Source: Candidatus Daviesbacteria bacterium GW2011_GWA2_42_7
Lineage (GTDB): Bacteria; Patescibacteriota; Microgenomatia; Daviesbacterales; UBA10151
Assembly: GCA_000997105.1 (NCBI GenBank)
Contig: LCEJ01000011.1
Coordinates: 1 to 20,865 of the forward strand
Reading direction: 5' to 3'
Length of the DNA stretch: 20,865 nt
Shown: positions 11,601 to 19,569 of the stretch, piece after piece
Position numbering within the stretch: position 1 is the stretch's first letter
Layout of the letters: every line of letters begins with the position of its first letter
Notes under the pieces: generated by a model
Databases searched by the model: none
The model's input: only the letters and a program-made list of their open reading frames with translations
Told to the model about the DNA's origin: nothing
Position numbers and translations under genes: made by a program

Positions 11601-13841
11601 ATGAAACAAACTTATTTAATAAAAGGCATGCACTGCGCTTCCTGTGTTCGGGGAGTTGAGGAGGCGATTAAAAAAGTACCCGGGGTGAGTGATGTTTCAG
11701 TAAGTTTACCGGCCGAAACGGCGATGGTTGAATTTGACCTGGAGAAGGTTGATGACGAAAAGGTTTTCTCTGCTGTTTCCGGTATTGGTTATCAGGCTGC
11801 TTTAAAAGATAATGCCGGATCGGATGATTTAGAGAAAGAAAAAAATAAAGACCTAACCCGGCTTAAAAAAAAAGTTGTTGTTAGTCTTTTTTTTGGTGCT
11901 TTAATTTTTTGGGGGAGTCTGGTGGGGCAGAATTTCTTCCTTCAACTTATTTTGGCAACCATAGTCCAGTTTTGGGCAGGACTTGGATTTTATAAAGCTA
12001 CCCTTCCTGCCCTCCGGCATAGAACTGCCAATATGGATACCTTAATTACTATTGGTACTTCGGCTGCCTACGGGTTTTCGGCAGTAGCAACACTTTTTCC
12101 CGGTTTGATTGCCCAAGCTGGTATTGAGCCTATGCCATATTTTGATGTCTCAGTCCTGGTCATTGGCTTAATTCTCCTGGGCCGGTACTTTGAGGCAAAG
12201 GCCCGCGCCGGAACCTCGGAGGCAATTAAAAAATTGATCGGCCTGCAGGCAAAGACAGCACGCATCGTAAAAGATGGCAAAGAGATAGATGTGCCAATTG
12301 AAGAGGTTGTGGTTGAAAATGTTATCCGGGTCAGACCCGGAGAGAAGATCCCGGTTGACGGGGAAATTTTAGAAGGGGGGTCCTCGATTGATGAATCAAT
12401 GATTTCCGGGGAAAGTATACCTGTTGATAAACAAAAGGGGGATAAGGTGATCGGTGGAACGATTAACAAAACCGGCACTTTTACCTATAAGGCAACAAAG
12501 GTGGGAAGCGATACCGTTTTGGCACAAATCATAAAACTGGTAGGAGAGGCCCAGGCTAGCAAGGCGCCAATTCAAAGGATTGTCGATTTAATCTCTTCTT
12601 ATTTTGTTCCTGTTGTCATAATTTTGGCCATTATTACCTTTGTTGTCTGGTATGTTTTTGGGCCGTATCCTGCGTTTCTTTTGGCCTTATTAAATACTGT
12701 GGCGGTTTTAATTATTGCCTGTCCTTGTGCGATGGGGTTGGCGACTCCTACGGCAATTGTGGTTGGGGTTGGCAAAGGGGCAGAGAAGGGGATCTTAATA
12801 AAAGATGCGGAAAGCCTGGAAATTGCCCATAAAATAAACACGGTGATTTTTGACAAAACGGGGACTTTAACTAATGGTAAACCAGTAGTTACTGATGTCA
12901 TTCTGGTAAGTGAAGCGTATCCAGAATCAGGAAAGAAAGATCCTGGACAAGCCAGGATGACAGAAGCGCGTCGCGATGACATTTTAGGTCTGGCGGCATC
13001 GCTGGAGAAAGGATCGGAACATTCTTTGGCAGAGGCAATTATCCAAAAAGCCGAAAGTGAAAAAATTACCTTAAGTAAGGTCGAGAAATTTAAAGCTACC
13101 CCAGGTTATGGAGTCGAGGGGGAAATATGTAAAGATAAGGTATTTTTAGGGAACAGGAAGCTGATGGAAAAAGAAAAAATAGAGATTTATGATTTAAGAT
13201 TTAAGATTGAAGAATTAGAAAGTCAGGGGAAGACAGTGATGATGCTATCGGTGGATGGAAAGTTGGCCGGGCTTATTGCTGTAGCCGATACCGTCAAAGA
13301 AAATACCAAAGAGGCGGTGGAGAAATTGCAGAAGATGGGGATAGAAGTAATAATGATTACCGGTGACAATGAGAAAACTGCTAATGCTATTGCCAGGCAG
13401 GTGGGGATAAAAAGGGTTTTGGCTGAAGTGTTGCCGGATCAAAAAGAAGCGGAGGTAAAGAAAATCCAAGCAGAAGGAAAAGTTGTAGCTATGGTGGGGG
13501 ACGGGATTAATGATGCCCCGGCCTTGGCCTCGGCCAATATCGGCATTGCCATGGGGTCGGGGACTGATGTGGCAATTGAGTCGGCAGGGATTACCCTGGT
13601 GAGTAAAGACTTGAGGTCTGTTATTTCTGCCATTGAGCTTTCCAAAAAAACGATGAGGACAATCAGGATGAACCTTTTTTGGGCCTTTGGTTATAACGTG
13701 GCCTTAATCCCTGTAGCTATGGGAGTGCTCTATCCATTCTTCGGGGTATTACTCAACCCTATCTTCGCTTCAGGCGCCATGGCCTTAAGTTCTATCTCTG
13801 TAGTAAGCAACTCGCTTTTGTTGAAGAGGGTGAAAATATAA
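11601..13841 (+). CDS. copA: Cu+-exporting P-type ATPase (P1B-1)
   Basis: A 746-aa pump with one N-terminal heavy-metal domain (GMHCASC, C12/C15), eight predicted membrane helices, ISGES actuator motif, CPC in helix 6 (residues 374-376, IACPCAMGLATP), the phosphorylated DKTGT (D418), SEHSLAEAI in the nucleotide domain, MITGDN and GDGINDAPALA. FGYN in helix 7 and MALSSIS in helix 8 are the Cu+-specific (P1B-1) membrane signatures. Two oddities: the HP motif reads HS, and residues 437-458 (SEAYPESGKKDPG...EAR), just after the phosphorylation site, are a repeat-derived insertion. With CsoR upstream, copper export is the clear function. Confidence 0.95.
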   Translation: MKQTYLIKGMHCASCVRGVEEAIKKVPGVSDVSVSLPAETAMVEFDLEKVDDEKVFSAVSGIGYQAALKDNAGSDDLEKEKNKDLTRLKKKVVVSLFFGALIFWGSLVGQNFFLQLILATIVQFWAGLGFYKATLPALRHRTANMDTLITIGTSAAYGFSAVATLFPGLIAQAGIEPMPYFDVSVLVIGLILLGRYFEAKARAGTSEAIKKLIGLQAKTARIVKDGKEIDVPIEEVVVENVIRVRPGEKIPVDGEILEGGSSIDESMISGESIPVDKQKGDKVIGGTINKTGTFTYKATKVGSDTVLAQIIKLVGEAQASKAPIQRIVDLISSYFVPVVIILAIITFVVWYVFGPYPAFLLALLNTVAVLIIACPCAMGLATPTAIVVGVGKGAEKGILIKDAESLEIAHKINTVIFDKTGTLTNGKPVVTDVILVSEAYPESGKKDPGQARMTEARRDDILGLAASLEKGSEHSLAEAIIQKAESEKITLSKVEKFKATPGYGVEGEICKDKVFLGNRKLMEKEKIEIYDLRFKIEELESQGKTVMMLSVDGKLAGLIAVADTVKENTKEAVEKLQKMGIEVIMITGDNEKTANAIARQVGIKRVLAEVLPDQKEAEVKKIQAEGKVVAMVGDGINDAPALASANIGIAMGSGTDVAIESAGITLVSKDLRSVISAIELSKKTMRTIRMNLFWAFGYNVALIPVAMGVLYPFFGVLLNPIFASGAMALSSISVVSNSLLLKRVKI
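12900..12975 (+). repeat. Palindromic-repeat element in frame inside copA
   Basis: Two nested inverted repeats: ATTCTGG (12900-12906) with CCAGAAT (12921-12927), and ATCCTGG (12940-12946) with CCAGGAT (12952-12958), the latter followed by GACAG. It resembles the csoR-leader hairpin at 7702-7721. It adds about 22 residues (codons 437-458) between VVTDVIL and DDILGLAASLEKG, where related ATPases have a short linker. Confidence 0.65.
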
Positions 13842-13852
13842 TTGGATATGTT

Positions 13853-13861
13853 TGCTATACT
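13853..13861 (+). promoter_or_regulatory. Extended -10 box TGCTATACT before the PfkB gene
   Basis: TGC-TATACT (13853-13861), 8 nt before the ATG at 13870. There is no convincing -35, which is acceptable for an extended -10. It predicts a leaderless mRNA and separates this unit from the copper operon. No hairpin terminator was seen after copA. Confidence 0.55.
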
Positions 13862-13869
13862 CTAATTAT

Positions 13870-14844
13870 ATGTTTGATCTAATTTCCATTGGTGATCCGG
13901 CAGTTGACCATTTCTTTAAAATCCATGATGCACATGTGGAGGTAGAAAAGGATGGAAAAGAGTTATGTCTAAGGTTTGGGGATAAGCTGCCGGTTGAAGA
14001 GTACTGTCAAAGCTTGGGGGGGAATACTGCCAACAATGCCGTAGGGGCCTCAAGGCTTGGCTTAAAGACCGCAGTTTATCTAAATATAGGCTCGGATTTA
14101 ATTGGAAAATTTACCCTGGCTAAATTAAAAGAGGAAGGGGTGGACAGCCGTTATGCAGCAGTAAATGAAGGGATGGATTCAAATGTCTCAGCCCTTATAA
14201 GTTTCCGGGGAGAAAGGACAATTTTAACCTATCACCAGGATTTTAAGTACCAATTGCCTGATTTGGACAGGACGCGCTATGTGTATTTAAGCTCTATGGG
14301 TAAATCTGCTTTGGAAAATAATTTTTACCATCAGGTAGAAAATTATATGCAAAGAAGCGGGGCATCTTTATATTTTAACCCCGGCACGTATGAACTTGCA
14401 TACGGGATTAAAAAATTCTCCGGGCTTTTATCGTTGACAAAACTTCTAATTTTAAATAAAGAGGAAACGGAATTAGTCTTAAAAATTACCGGCAAGGTGG
14501 ATATTAAAAGAATGCTTAACGGTTTACTCGAGCTTGGGCCGAAGATAGTGATTATTACGGACGGTAAAAATGGGTCATACGGGTTTGACGGTAGAATTTT
14601 TTATCAATTGGATATCTTTCCGGCTAAGGTTATCGATATGACAGGAGCCGGAGACGCTTATGCTACAGGAGTTTTGGCAGGGCTTTTCTATGGCAAGGAT
14701 TTACCGGAAGCGATGCGCTGGGGGGCAGCCAACGGAGCTTCGGTAGTAGAGGAAATTGGTCCCCAAAAAGGGCTTTTATCTTATGATAAAATGCAGGCAA
14801 GGTTGAAAGAAAATTCTAAAATTACTGCCAAAGAAATTGAATAA
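13870..14844 (+). CDS. PfkB-family sugar kinase
   Basis: A 324-aa ribokinase/PfkB-fold kinase. Seen: ISIGDPAVDHFF at the N-terminus, LGGNTANNAVGASRLGLKTAVYLNIGSD (the GG-N substrate motif), LILNKEETELVL, IVIITDGKNGSYGFDG and the C-terminal ATP/anion-hole signature DMTGAGDAYATGVLAGL with the catalytic Asp in GAGD. The family phosphorylates ribose, fructose, adenosine and similar; the substrate is not readable. The ATG at 13870 is chosen over a TTG 18 nt upstream because the latter lies in the -10 box. A class II aldolase follows 3 nt later, so a fructose-phosphate role (6-phosphofructokinase- or 1-phosphofructokinase-like) is attractive but unproven. Confidence 0.85.
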   Translation: MFDLISIGDPAVDHFFKIHDAHVEVEKDGKELCLRFGDKLPVEEYCQSLGGNTANNAVGASRLGLKTAVYLNIGSDLIGKFTLAKLKEEGVDSRYAAVNEGMDSNVSALISFRGERTILTYHQDFKYQLPDLDRTRYVYLSSMGKSALENNFYHQVENYMQRSGASLYFNPGTYELAYGIKKFSGLLSLTKLLILNKEETELVLKITGKVDIKRMLNGLLELGPKIVIITDGKNGSYGFDGRIFYQLDIFPAKVIDMTGAGDAYATGVLAGLFYGKDLPEAMRWGAANGASVVEEIGPQKGLLSYDKMQARLKENSKITAKEIE

Positions 14845-14847
14845 TTT

Positions 14848-15711
14848 ATGACTGCTAGGGAATGGTTGGAAAAAGCAAGGAGAGAAAAATTTGCCATTGG
14901 AGCTTTTAATGTCGGGAATTTAGAAACTTTTAAGGCGATTGTCCAGGCGGCGGTAAGTCAAAAATCCCCTGTTATTATTGAATCTTCCCCTGGTGAAACT
15001 GCCTGGATGGAGGCAGAGAATATTGTGGATTTGGCGAGGAATTATTCGGAAGAATATGGTATTCCGATTTTGGTAAACCTTGACCATGCCGAAAGTTTAG
15101 AACAGTGTATTGAGGGTATAAAAGCAGGGTATGATTTAATCCATTTTGACGGTTCTAAGTTTATCCTTGAAGATAATCTGGAAATTGCCAAAAAGGTTGT
15201 AGAGTTGGCCCATCAGGGGGGGTTGGTAGTAGAGGGAGAGATTGACCATATTACGGGATCTTCTGAGGTCTATACCGGTTCTGCCCAAGGGGAAATTGCC
15301 AAGGGCAAGTTTACAGACCCTAATCAAGCCAAGGAGTTTGTGCAAAGCAGTGGGGTAGATATTTTTGCTGCCTTTTTTGGTAATGTCCATGGGGTTTTTA
15401 CAGGAGGTGGGGAAAATTTAAGACTGGATATCCTGGAAAAACTGGCAGAAAGCTTACCCTCGATATACTTTTCACTTCATGGAGGTTCCGGAATCCCTGA
15501 TGACCAGGTTCAAGAGGCAATAAAAAAAGGAATTGTCAAAGTAAATGTAAATACCGAGATACGCCAGGCTTTTAAGGAAGGGTTACAGGAAGCTTTGGAT
15601 GAAAATCCTAATGAGTATGCCATGTATAAGATTTTGCCCGAGGCAATAGAAGAGATACAAAAAATAGTTGAGCATAAGATTGAGGTTTTTGGTTCAGCAG
15701 GAAAATTATGA
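14848..15711 (+). CDS. Class II fructose-bisphosphate aldolase family protein
   Basis: A 287-aa zinc-dependent aldolase (Fba/GatY/KbaY family). Zinc ligands and active-site segments are visible: LVNLDHAESLEQC (His after Asp), VVEGEIDHITGSSE (Glu), FFGNVHGVFTG (His), YFSLHGGSGIPDDQV (His, phosphate loop GGSG) and VKVNVNTEIRQAF (NVNTE). It cleaves or forms fructose 1,6-bisphosphate or a related ketose bisphosphate. It sits 3 nt after the PfkB kinase and overlaps the next gene by ATGA. With the upstream transketolase and pentose isomerases, this completes a route between pentose and triose phosphates. Confidence 0.9.
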   Translation: MTAREWLEKARREKFAIGAFNVGNLETFKAIVQAAVSQKSPVIIESSPGETAWMEAENIVDLARNYSEEYGIPILVNLDHAESLEQCIEGIKAGYDLIHFDGSKFILEDNLEIAKKVVELAHQGGLVVEGEIDHITGSSEVYTGSAQGEIAKGKFTDPNQAKEFVQSSGVDIFAAFFGNVHGVFTGGGENLRLDILEKLAESLPSIYFSLHGGSGIPDDQVQEAIKKGIVKVNVNTEIRQAFKEGLQEALDENPNEYAMYKILPEAIEEIQKIVEHKIEVFGSAGKL

Positions 15712-16628
15712 TTTTTGACACAATTATTATTGGAGGAGGGCCGGCAGGACTTTCGGCAGCCATTTATGCCGTCCGAAAAAACTTAAAAACCTTGCTCGTT
15801 ACCAAAATAATCGGCGGTAATGCAGCTTTGTCCGGAGAGATAGAAAACTATTTAGGGTTCACTTTAATTACCGGAGCCCAGTTGGCAGAAAAGTTTAAAG
15901 AAGAGATAGAGAAATGGAGCGGTGAAAAGCTAACTGTAAAAGAGGGGGTGGAGGTGATAGGGTTATCCGGCCAATTTCCCGATTTTGTGATTAAGACTAC
16001 GGAAGGGGAAGAGCTCAAAGGCAAAACTGTTATCATCGCTTCAGGCAGGATCCCCAAAATGCTAGGGATCCCCGGGGAAAAAGAATTTCTGGGAAAAGGG
16101 GTAGCAATTTGTGCTACCTGCGATGCGCCTTTATATAAAGGCAAAGATGTGGTGGTTGTCGGGGGAGGCAATACCGCACTCAATTCCGCAATATCTTTAT
16201 CTAAAGTTGCAAGTTCCGTGGCAGTTATAAATGTTAGTGACGATTTTACCGGTGACGGGGTGATGGCAGATAAATTAAAAGGGTCAGCCAATGTAAAGAT
16301 TTTACACAACACCCAAGCCTTGGAAATTTTAGGGGATAGTGTGGTAACTGGCCTGAAAATTAAAAATGGGCAGAATAACAGCGAACAGGTTTTATCTGTC
16401 CAGGGTATTTTTATTGACATCGGTTACATACCCTCGGCAGGATTTGATAAATTGGCCAAAAAAGATCAGCAGGGTCAGATTATAGTCAATGAATCGGAAG
16501 AGACTTCCGTTCCTGGAATTTGGGCGGCAGGGGATGTAAATAATTTATGGGGGGAACAAATTATTATTGCTGCCGGCGAAGGGGCAAAGGCGGCTCTCTC
16601 GGTTAACGAATTTTTAACAAAAATATGA
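15708..16628 (+). CDS. Thioredoxin-reductase-like FAD/NAD(P)H oxidoreductase
   Basis: A 306-aa two-nucleotide-binding flavoprotein. The FAD motif GGGPAGLSAAIYAVRK is at residues 9-24, the redox pair CATC at C135/C138, the NAD(P)H-binding VVVVGGGNTALNSAISLS at about 147-164, and the C-terminal FAD motif GIWAAGDVNN. The length and order match TrxB. It takes electrons from NAD(P)H to a thioredoxin-type partner; no thioredoxin gene is in the window. It directly precedes and overlaps (ATGA) the DsbB-like gene, an unusual pairing of a reductase with an oxidase system. It could supply reductant to the CcdA-like protein through thioredoxin. Confidence 0.88.
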   Translation: MIFDTIIIGGGPAGLSAAIYAVRKNLKTLLVTKIIGGNAALSGEIENYLGFTLITGAQLAEKFKEEIEKWSGEKLTVKEGVEVIGLSGQFPDFVIKTTEGEELKGKTVIIASGRIPKMLGIPGEKEFLGKGVAICATCDAPLYKGKDVVVVGGGNTALNSAISLSKVASSVAVINVSDDFTGDGVMADKLKGSANVKILHNTQALEILGDSVVTGLKIKNGQNNSEQVLSVQGIFIDIGYIPSAGFDKLAKKDQQGQIIVNESEETSVPGIWAAGDVNNLWGEQIIIAAGEGAKAALSVNEFLTKI

Positions 16629-17044
16629 TTGGTTGGCTTCAAAAATACGGGTTGTATATTGCCTGGGTGCAGGCACTGGCTGCTCTTTTGGGCAGCTTGT
16701 ATTTTAGTGAAGTTGTAGGTATCCCCCCTTGTACCCTTTGTTGGTACCAAAGGATTTTAATGTATCCCCTGGTTGTAATTATTGCCGTAGGTATCATCCG
16801 CAAGGACAAGGGGCTTCCTTTTTATGTCTTGCCCCTCTCTATACCGGGTATGGTAATTGCTTTTTACCAACACCTTCTCCAGGTGGGGATTATCCCGGAA
16901 GCTTTGGCCCCATGCGGCATAGGGGTTTCATGCGCTGAAAAAACCTGGTCGGTATTTAGCTTTGTAACCATACCCCTTTTATCAACTATAGGATTTGCTA
17001 TTATCACCCTCCTTATGGTAAACTACCTACGTTCTAAGGAATAA
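16625..17044 (+). CDS. DsbB/BdbC-like disulfide-forming membrane protein
   Basis: A 139-aa protein with four membrane helices. The first redox pair is C36-T-L-C39 in PPCTLCWYQRI, the DsbB hallmark; the second pair is C97 and C103 (APCGIGVSC) in the second outer loop. DsbB proteins reoxidise DsbA with quinone or another acceptor. The following gene is DsbA-like, 1 nt away, so they form a classic pair. The acceptor is unclear, since no quinone pathway or respiratory genes are visible here. Confidence 0.9.
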   Translation: MIGWLQKYGLYIAWVQALAALLGSLYFSEVVGIPPCTLCWYQRILMYPLVVIIAVGIIRKDKGLPFYVLPLSIPGMVIAFYQHLLQVGIIPEALAPCGIGVSCAEKTWSVFSFVTIPLLSTIGFAIITLLMVNYLRSKE

Positions 17045-17045
17045 T

Positions 17046-17702
17046 ATGACTTCAGAAGTAAAAATTTTACTTGGCATTGGGCTTGCAACCGTTGCCCTAA
17101 CCCTAGGGGCAGTTTTTCTTTTGAGTAAGCCATCATCCGGGCCTTCTTCTCTGCCTGTAAACAAAGATGTTTTAGGGGCATTAGTTAGGGGTGACAGTAT
17201 TAAAATTGCAAGCGATTCGGCTAAAGTAACAATTGTAGAATTTTCAGATTACCAGTGTCCAGCCTGCAAGTCGGCAAACCCTACTATTAAACAAATCCTA
17301 AATGATTACCCGGGAAAGGTAAATTTTATTTACCGGCACTTCCCTTTATCCCAACACAAAAATGCCATACCGGCAAGCTTGGCAGCTGAAGCAGCCGGAC
17401 AACAGGGAAAGTATTGGGAGATGCATGATAGGATCTTTGACGGCCAGGACACCTGGAAGGAAAGTAGCCAAGCCCAAGATATCTTTACCGGATTTGCCAA
17501 AGATTTAGGGTTGGATGTGGAAAAGTTTAACCTGGACAAAAGTGACAACAAATTCAGGGATAAAATAAACAGGGACTACCAGGACGGCTTGACCCTGGGG
17601 GTAAATTCTACCCCGACATTTTTCATCAACGGCCAAAAATTCCCTGGAGCTTTAAGTTACGCTGACTTCAAAACAAGAATTGACGCAGAGCTCAGTAAAT
17701 AA
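17046..17702 (+). CDS. DsbA-like anchored thiol:disulfide oxidoreductase
   Basis: A 218-aa protein with an N-terminal anchor (residues 7-27) and a DsbA/thioredoxin-4 domain: FSDYQCPACKSANP (C71-P-A-C74 active site), YRHFPL, AAEAAGQQGKYWEMHDRIF, and the cis-Pro loop NSTPTFFINGQKFPGA. It introduces disulfides into exported proteins; many window proteins outside the membrane carry cysteine pairs. Translated right after its DsbB partner. The stop lies 3 nt before the end of the convergent L,D-transpeptidase gene, with no separate terminator visible. Confidence 0.92.
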   Translation: MTSEVKILLGIGLATVALTLGAVFLLSKPSSGPSSLPVNKDVLGALVRGDSIKIASDSAKVTIVEFSDYQCPACKSANPTIKQILNDYPGKVNFIYRHFPLSQHKNAIPASLAAEAAGQQGKYWEMHDRIFDGQDTWKESSQAQDIFTGFAKDLGLDVEKFNLDKSDNKFRDKINRDYQDGLTLGVNSTPTFFINGQKFPGALSYADFKTRIDAELSK

Positions 17703-17705
17703 TTC

Positions 17706-18407
17706 TTAATGGATGAAAACCCTGGTGCCGGGGTTGTTATCTGTTGCACGGACATAATTTTTCCCGTCTGCCAAAACCGGCCCGGCCCACTTAAAAAGCT
17801 CTTCAACCTGGGATAAAGGCGCATTGACACAGCCGTGGCTCATGGGATTTCCAAAGTTGTTGTGCCAGTAAGCCCCGTGGATTGCAAAGCCCTTGTAAAA
17901 AAACATATTGTTGGGGACGTTGGGAAGGTCATAGTAAGTCCCGAGCTCTTTTGATCCGCCTTTCATCCTTTGATATCCTGTCTTATACCAAATACTGAAA
18001 TCACCTTTTGGGGTTGGATACCAAAGGCCGGAAGATATCGGGAATTCCATCACAATCCTCTCCCCTTCCCAAGCCCGGAGTTTTTGCTGCTCTAAGGAAA
18101 CCTCAATCCATTTGTCTTCCCCTGCCTCATTTTTCGTACCTAAAACCTTAGGGTCCGGGGGCTCTTTAAGAAAACTTGCAGCCAAAGAAGTTTTAGGGTA
18201 GTCTACGGTTTGGTTTTCGAAAATAGCGAGATTGGCACCTTCGTCAAAATTACCCAAAGATGATGAGACCTCATTTTCACTGCAACAAGATGTTGTCAGG
18301 TCACCGGAAATACCCAGTTTATAGACAATAAAACGCCTTGCCGGCAGGTAATAAAATAGTGTGACAGCCAACACGGCAATTAAAAGAAGAGGCAGTAAAC
18401 GGTGCAT
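17706..18407 (-). CDS. L,D-transpeptidase (YkuD domain)
   Basis: A 233-aa protein: N-terminal anchor (residues 3-21), about 75 linker residues, then a YkuD domain starting near KWIEVSLEQQKLRAWEGERIV. The catalytic signature is HGAYWHNNFGNPMSHGCVN (H177, S190-H191-G192-C193). The enzyme cross-links or trims peptidoglycan stems through L,D-bonds in the cell wall. It is transcribed on the minus strand from its own promoter, divergent from the beta-helix gene. A CC pair in the linker (C41, C42) is unusual. The L,D- and D,D-activities (gene at 19570) are coded side by side. Confidence 0.92.
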   Translation of the reverse strand: MHRLLPLLLIAVLAVTLFYYLPARRFIVYKLGISGDLTTSCCSENEVSSSLGNFDEGANLAIFENQTVDYPKTSLAASFLKEPPDPKVLGTKNEAGEDKWIEVSLEQQKLRAWEGERIVMEFPISSGLWYPTPKGDFSIWYKTGYQRMKGGSKELGTYYDLPNVPNNMFFYKGFAIHGAYWHNNFGNPMSHGCVNAPLSQVEELFKWAGPVLADGKNYVRATDNNPGTRVFIH

Positions 18408-18414
18408 TAACTTT

Positions 18415-18444
18415 ATTGTTCTTTAAGCTGGTAGCGTCTGTCAA
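18415..18444 (-). promoter_or_regulatory. Promoter of the L,D-transpeptidase gene
   Basis: Minus strand: TTGACA (18444-18439, consensus -35), an 18-nt spacer, AACAAT (18420-18415). The ATG at 18407 is 7 nt beyond the -10 box, so the transcript should be leaderless. Confidence 0.5.
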
Positions 18445-18448
18445 GAGG

Positions 18449-18457
18449 TGGTAGAAT
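18449..18457 (+). promoter_or_regulatory. Extended -10 box TGGTAGAAT before the beta-helix gene
   Basis: TGG-TAGAAT (18449-18457), 12 nt before the ATG at 18470. It lies just beyond the -35 box of the divergent promoter, so the two promoters sit back to back. Confidence 0.45.
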
Positions 18458-18469
18458 TGAGAAACCAAT

Positions 18470-19564
18470 ATGCGGCTCCATTGGTTTTTACGTCTTACCC
18501 TCCTGCTTCTGTTTTTAGTTCTGCTTTGGATCTTTGTGGGTTTTATACTTCCCCGTCTTTTACCGGTTGCGTCAGTTTCTAACACGTCTAAATTTGGCTT
18601 TATTTTTAGAAAAGAGGAATGGAGTGGTGAGATTAAGATTGTGGGGGATCTTTGGGCATTGCCAGGGACAACTGTTTCAGTTAAACCTGGCTCTAAAATT
18701 CTAGTTGCTAAAGAGGGGGATAATTTTAATTTACATTGGCTACCTTGGGAACTTCGCTCAGGCTTAAATACGGGCACTGAAAGTTTAGGGGTTAAAAACG
18801 GGGAGCTTTATTTTGATGAGAAGCAAAAGATCCAAGTTCACCTGGCTAAATTTTTTGTTTGGGGCACTAAAGAACAGCCTGTGGAGATCCGTTCAGATGA
18901 GACCCGCCCGGGCAGCCCTTATGATTTTAATGTGATTAAAATGGATGAGGGGATTATAAGCCACGTTGTCATGTCCAACTACCGGAAATTTTTGGTGGGG
19001 GGCAATACGACGATTAGGGAGAGCGAATTTGATGTTGTCGGGGAGTGTGCTGTTTGTACAAAGTATGCAAGCCCCTCTATTTTTAAAAACATTTTCAAAG
19101 GTTCACTGCGGACGAGTATTTTAGTGGTGGGAGGAAGCCCAAAAATAAACGACAACCTTTTTCTGGGTGTAGGGGAAGGGATAACAGTTGACCCAAAAAG
19201 GTTTGGCGCCCCAATCATATACCATAATAACTTTGAGGTTGACGGGGTTGCCTTAAGGTTTTTAACCGGCAGTGAGGAAGTTGGAGGGGCAGTTGCATTA
19301 AATGATTTTGCGGGACCCTCGGCAATTACAATCCCTTGTGACTCCCGGATAAAGTTTGTACAAAACCAAATAAAGGGGGTTTTTAGGCTGGCCCCATCCG
19401 GCAACTGTAGTGGCAGTATGGCCCTAGGGCCTAATTATTGGCTATCTGTGGACCGGCAGGCTATTTTACGTGAGAAGATTGTGGGCCGTGAGCAGCGTTT
19501 TGAAGTGCTGCTCCCCACTGTTTTGCAAAGTTCCCCTTCAGGTGTTGGGCGAAGAATAGATTAA
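18470..19564 (+). CDS. Anchored right-handed beta-helix-like protein, 364 aa
   Basis: An N-terminal membrane anchor (residues 8-33) and a long extracytoplasmic part made of short beta-strand/turn repeats, for example VVMSNYRKFLVGGNTTIRESEFDVVGE, ILVVGGSPKINDNLFLGV and IIYHNNFEVDGVALRFLTGSEEVGGAVALNDF. Recurrent N-x-F and asparagine turns are typical of right-handed beta-helix (pectate-lyase-like) folds. The first 100 residues include a polar strand region (VSVKPGSKILV) often seen before such helices. No catalytic motif is recognisable; surface binding or polysaccharide interaction is possible. It is 5 nt upstream of the carboxypeptidase gene, so an envelope role is likely. Confidence 0.65.
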   Translation: MRLHWFLRLTLLLLFLVLLWIFVGFILPRLLPVASVSNTSKFGFIFRKEEWSGEIKIVGDLWALPGTTVSVKPGSKILVAKEGDNFNLHWLPWELRSGLNTGTESLGVKNGELYFDEKQKIQVHLAKFFVWGTKEQPVEIRSDETRPGSPYDFNVIKMDEGIISHVVMSNYRKFLVGGNTTIRESEFDVVGECAVCTKYASPSIFKNIFKGSLRTSILVVGGSPKINDNLFLGVGEGITVDPKRFGAPIIYHNNFEVDGVALRFLTGSEEVGGAVALNDFAGPSAITIPCDSRIKFVQNQIKGVFRLAPSGNCSGSMALGPNYWLSVDRQAILREKIVGREQRFEVLLPTVLQSSPSGVGRRID

Positions 19565-19569
19565 GGCTT

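Noticed and set aside
12068..12982. Antisense open frames within copA
   Set aside because: They oppose conserved ATPase motifs and show no independent coding signal.
15848..16420. 190-codon antisense open frame in the reductase gene
   Set aside because: Low-complexity Ser/Thr/Pro/Leu composition typical of a shadow of a real gene; the plus-strand TrxB motifs explain the region.
17718..17740. Hairpin AACCC/GGGTT as a bidirectional terminator between dsbA-like and the L,D-transpeptidase gene
   Set aside because: It lies inside the transpeptidase coding sequence, has a weak 5-bp stem and lacks a T-run, so it is not claimed.
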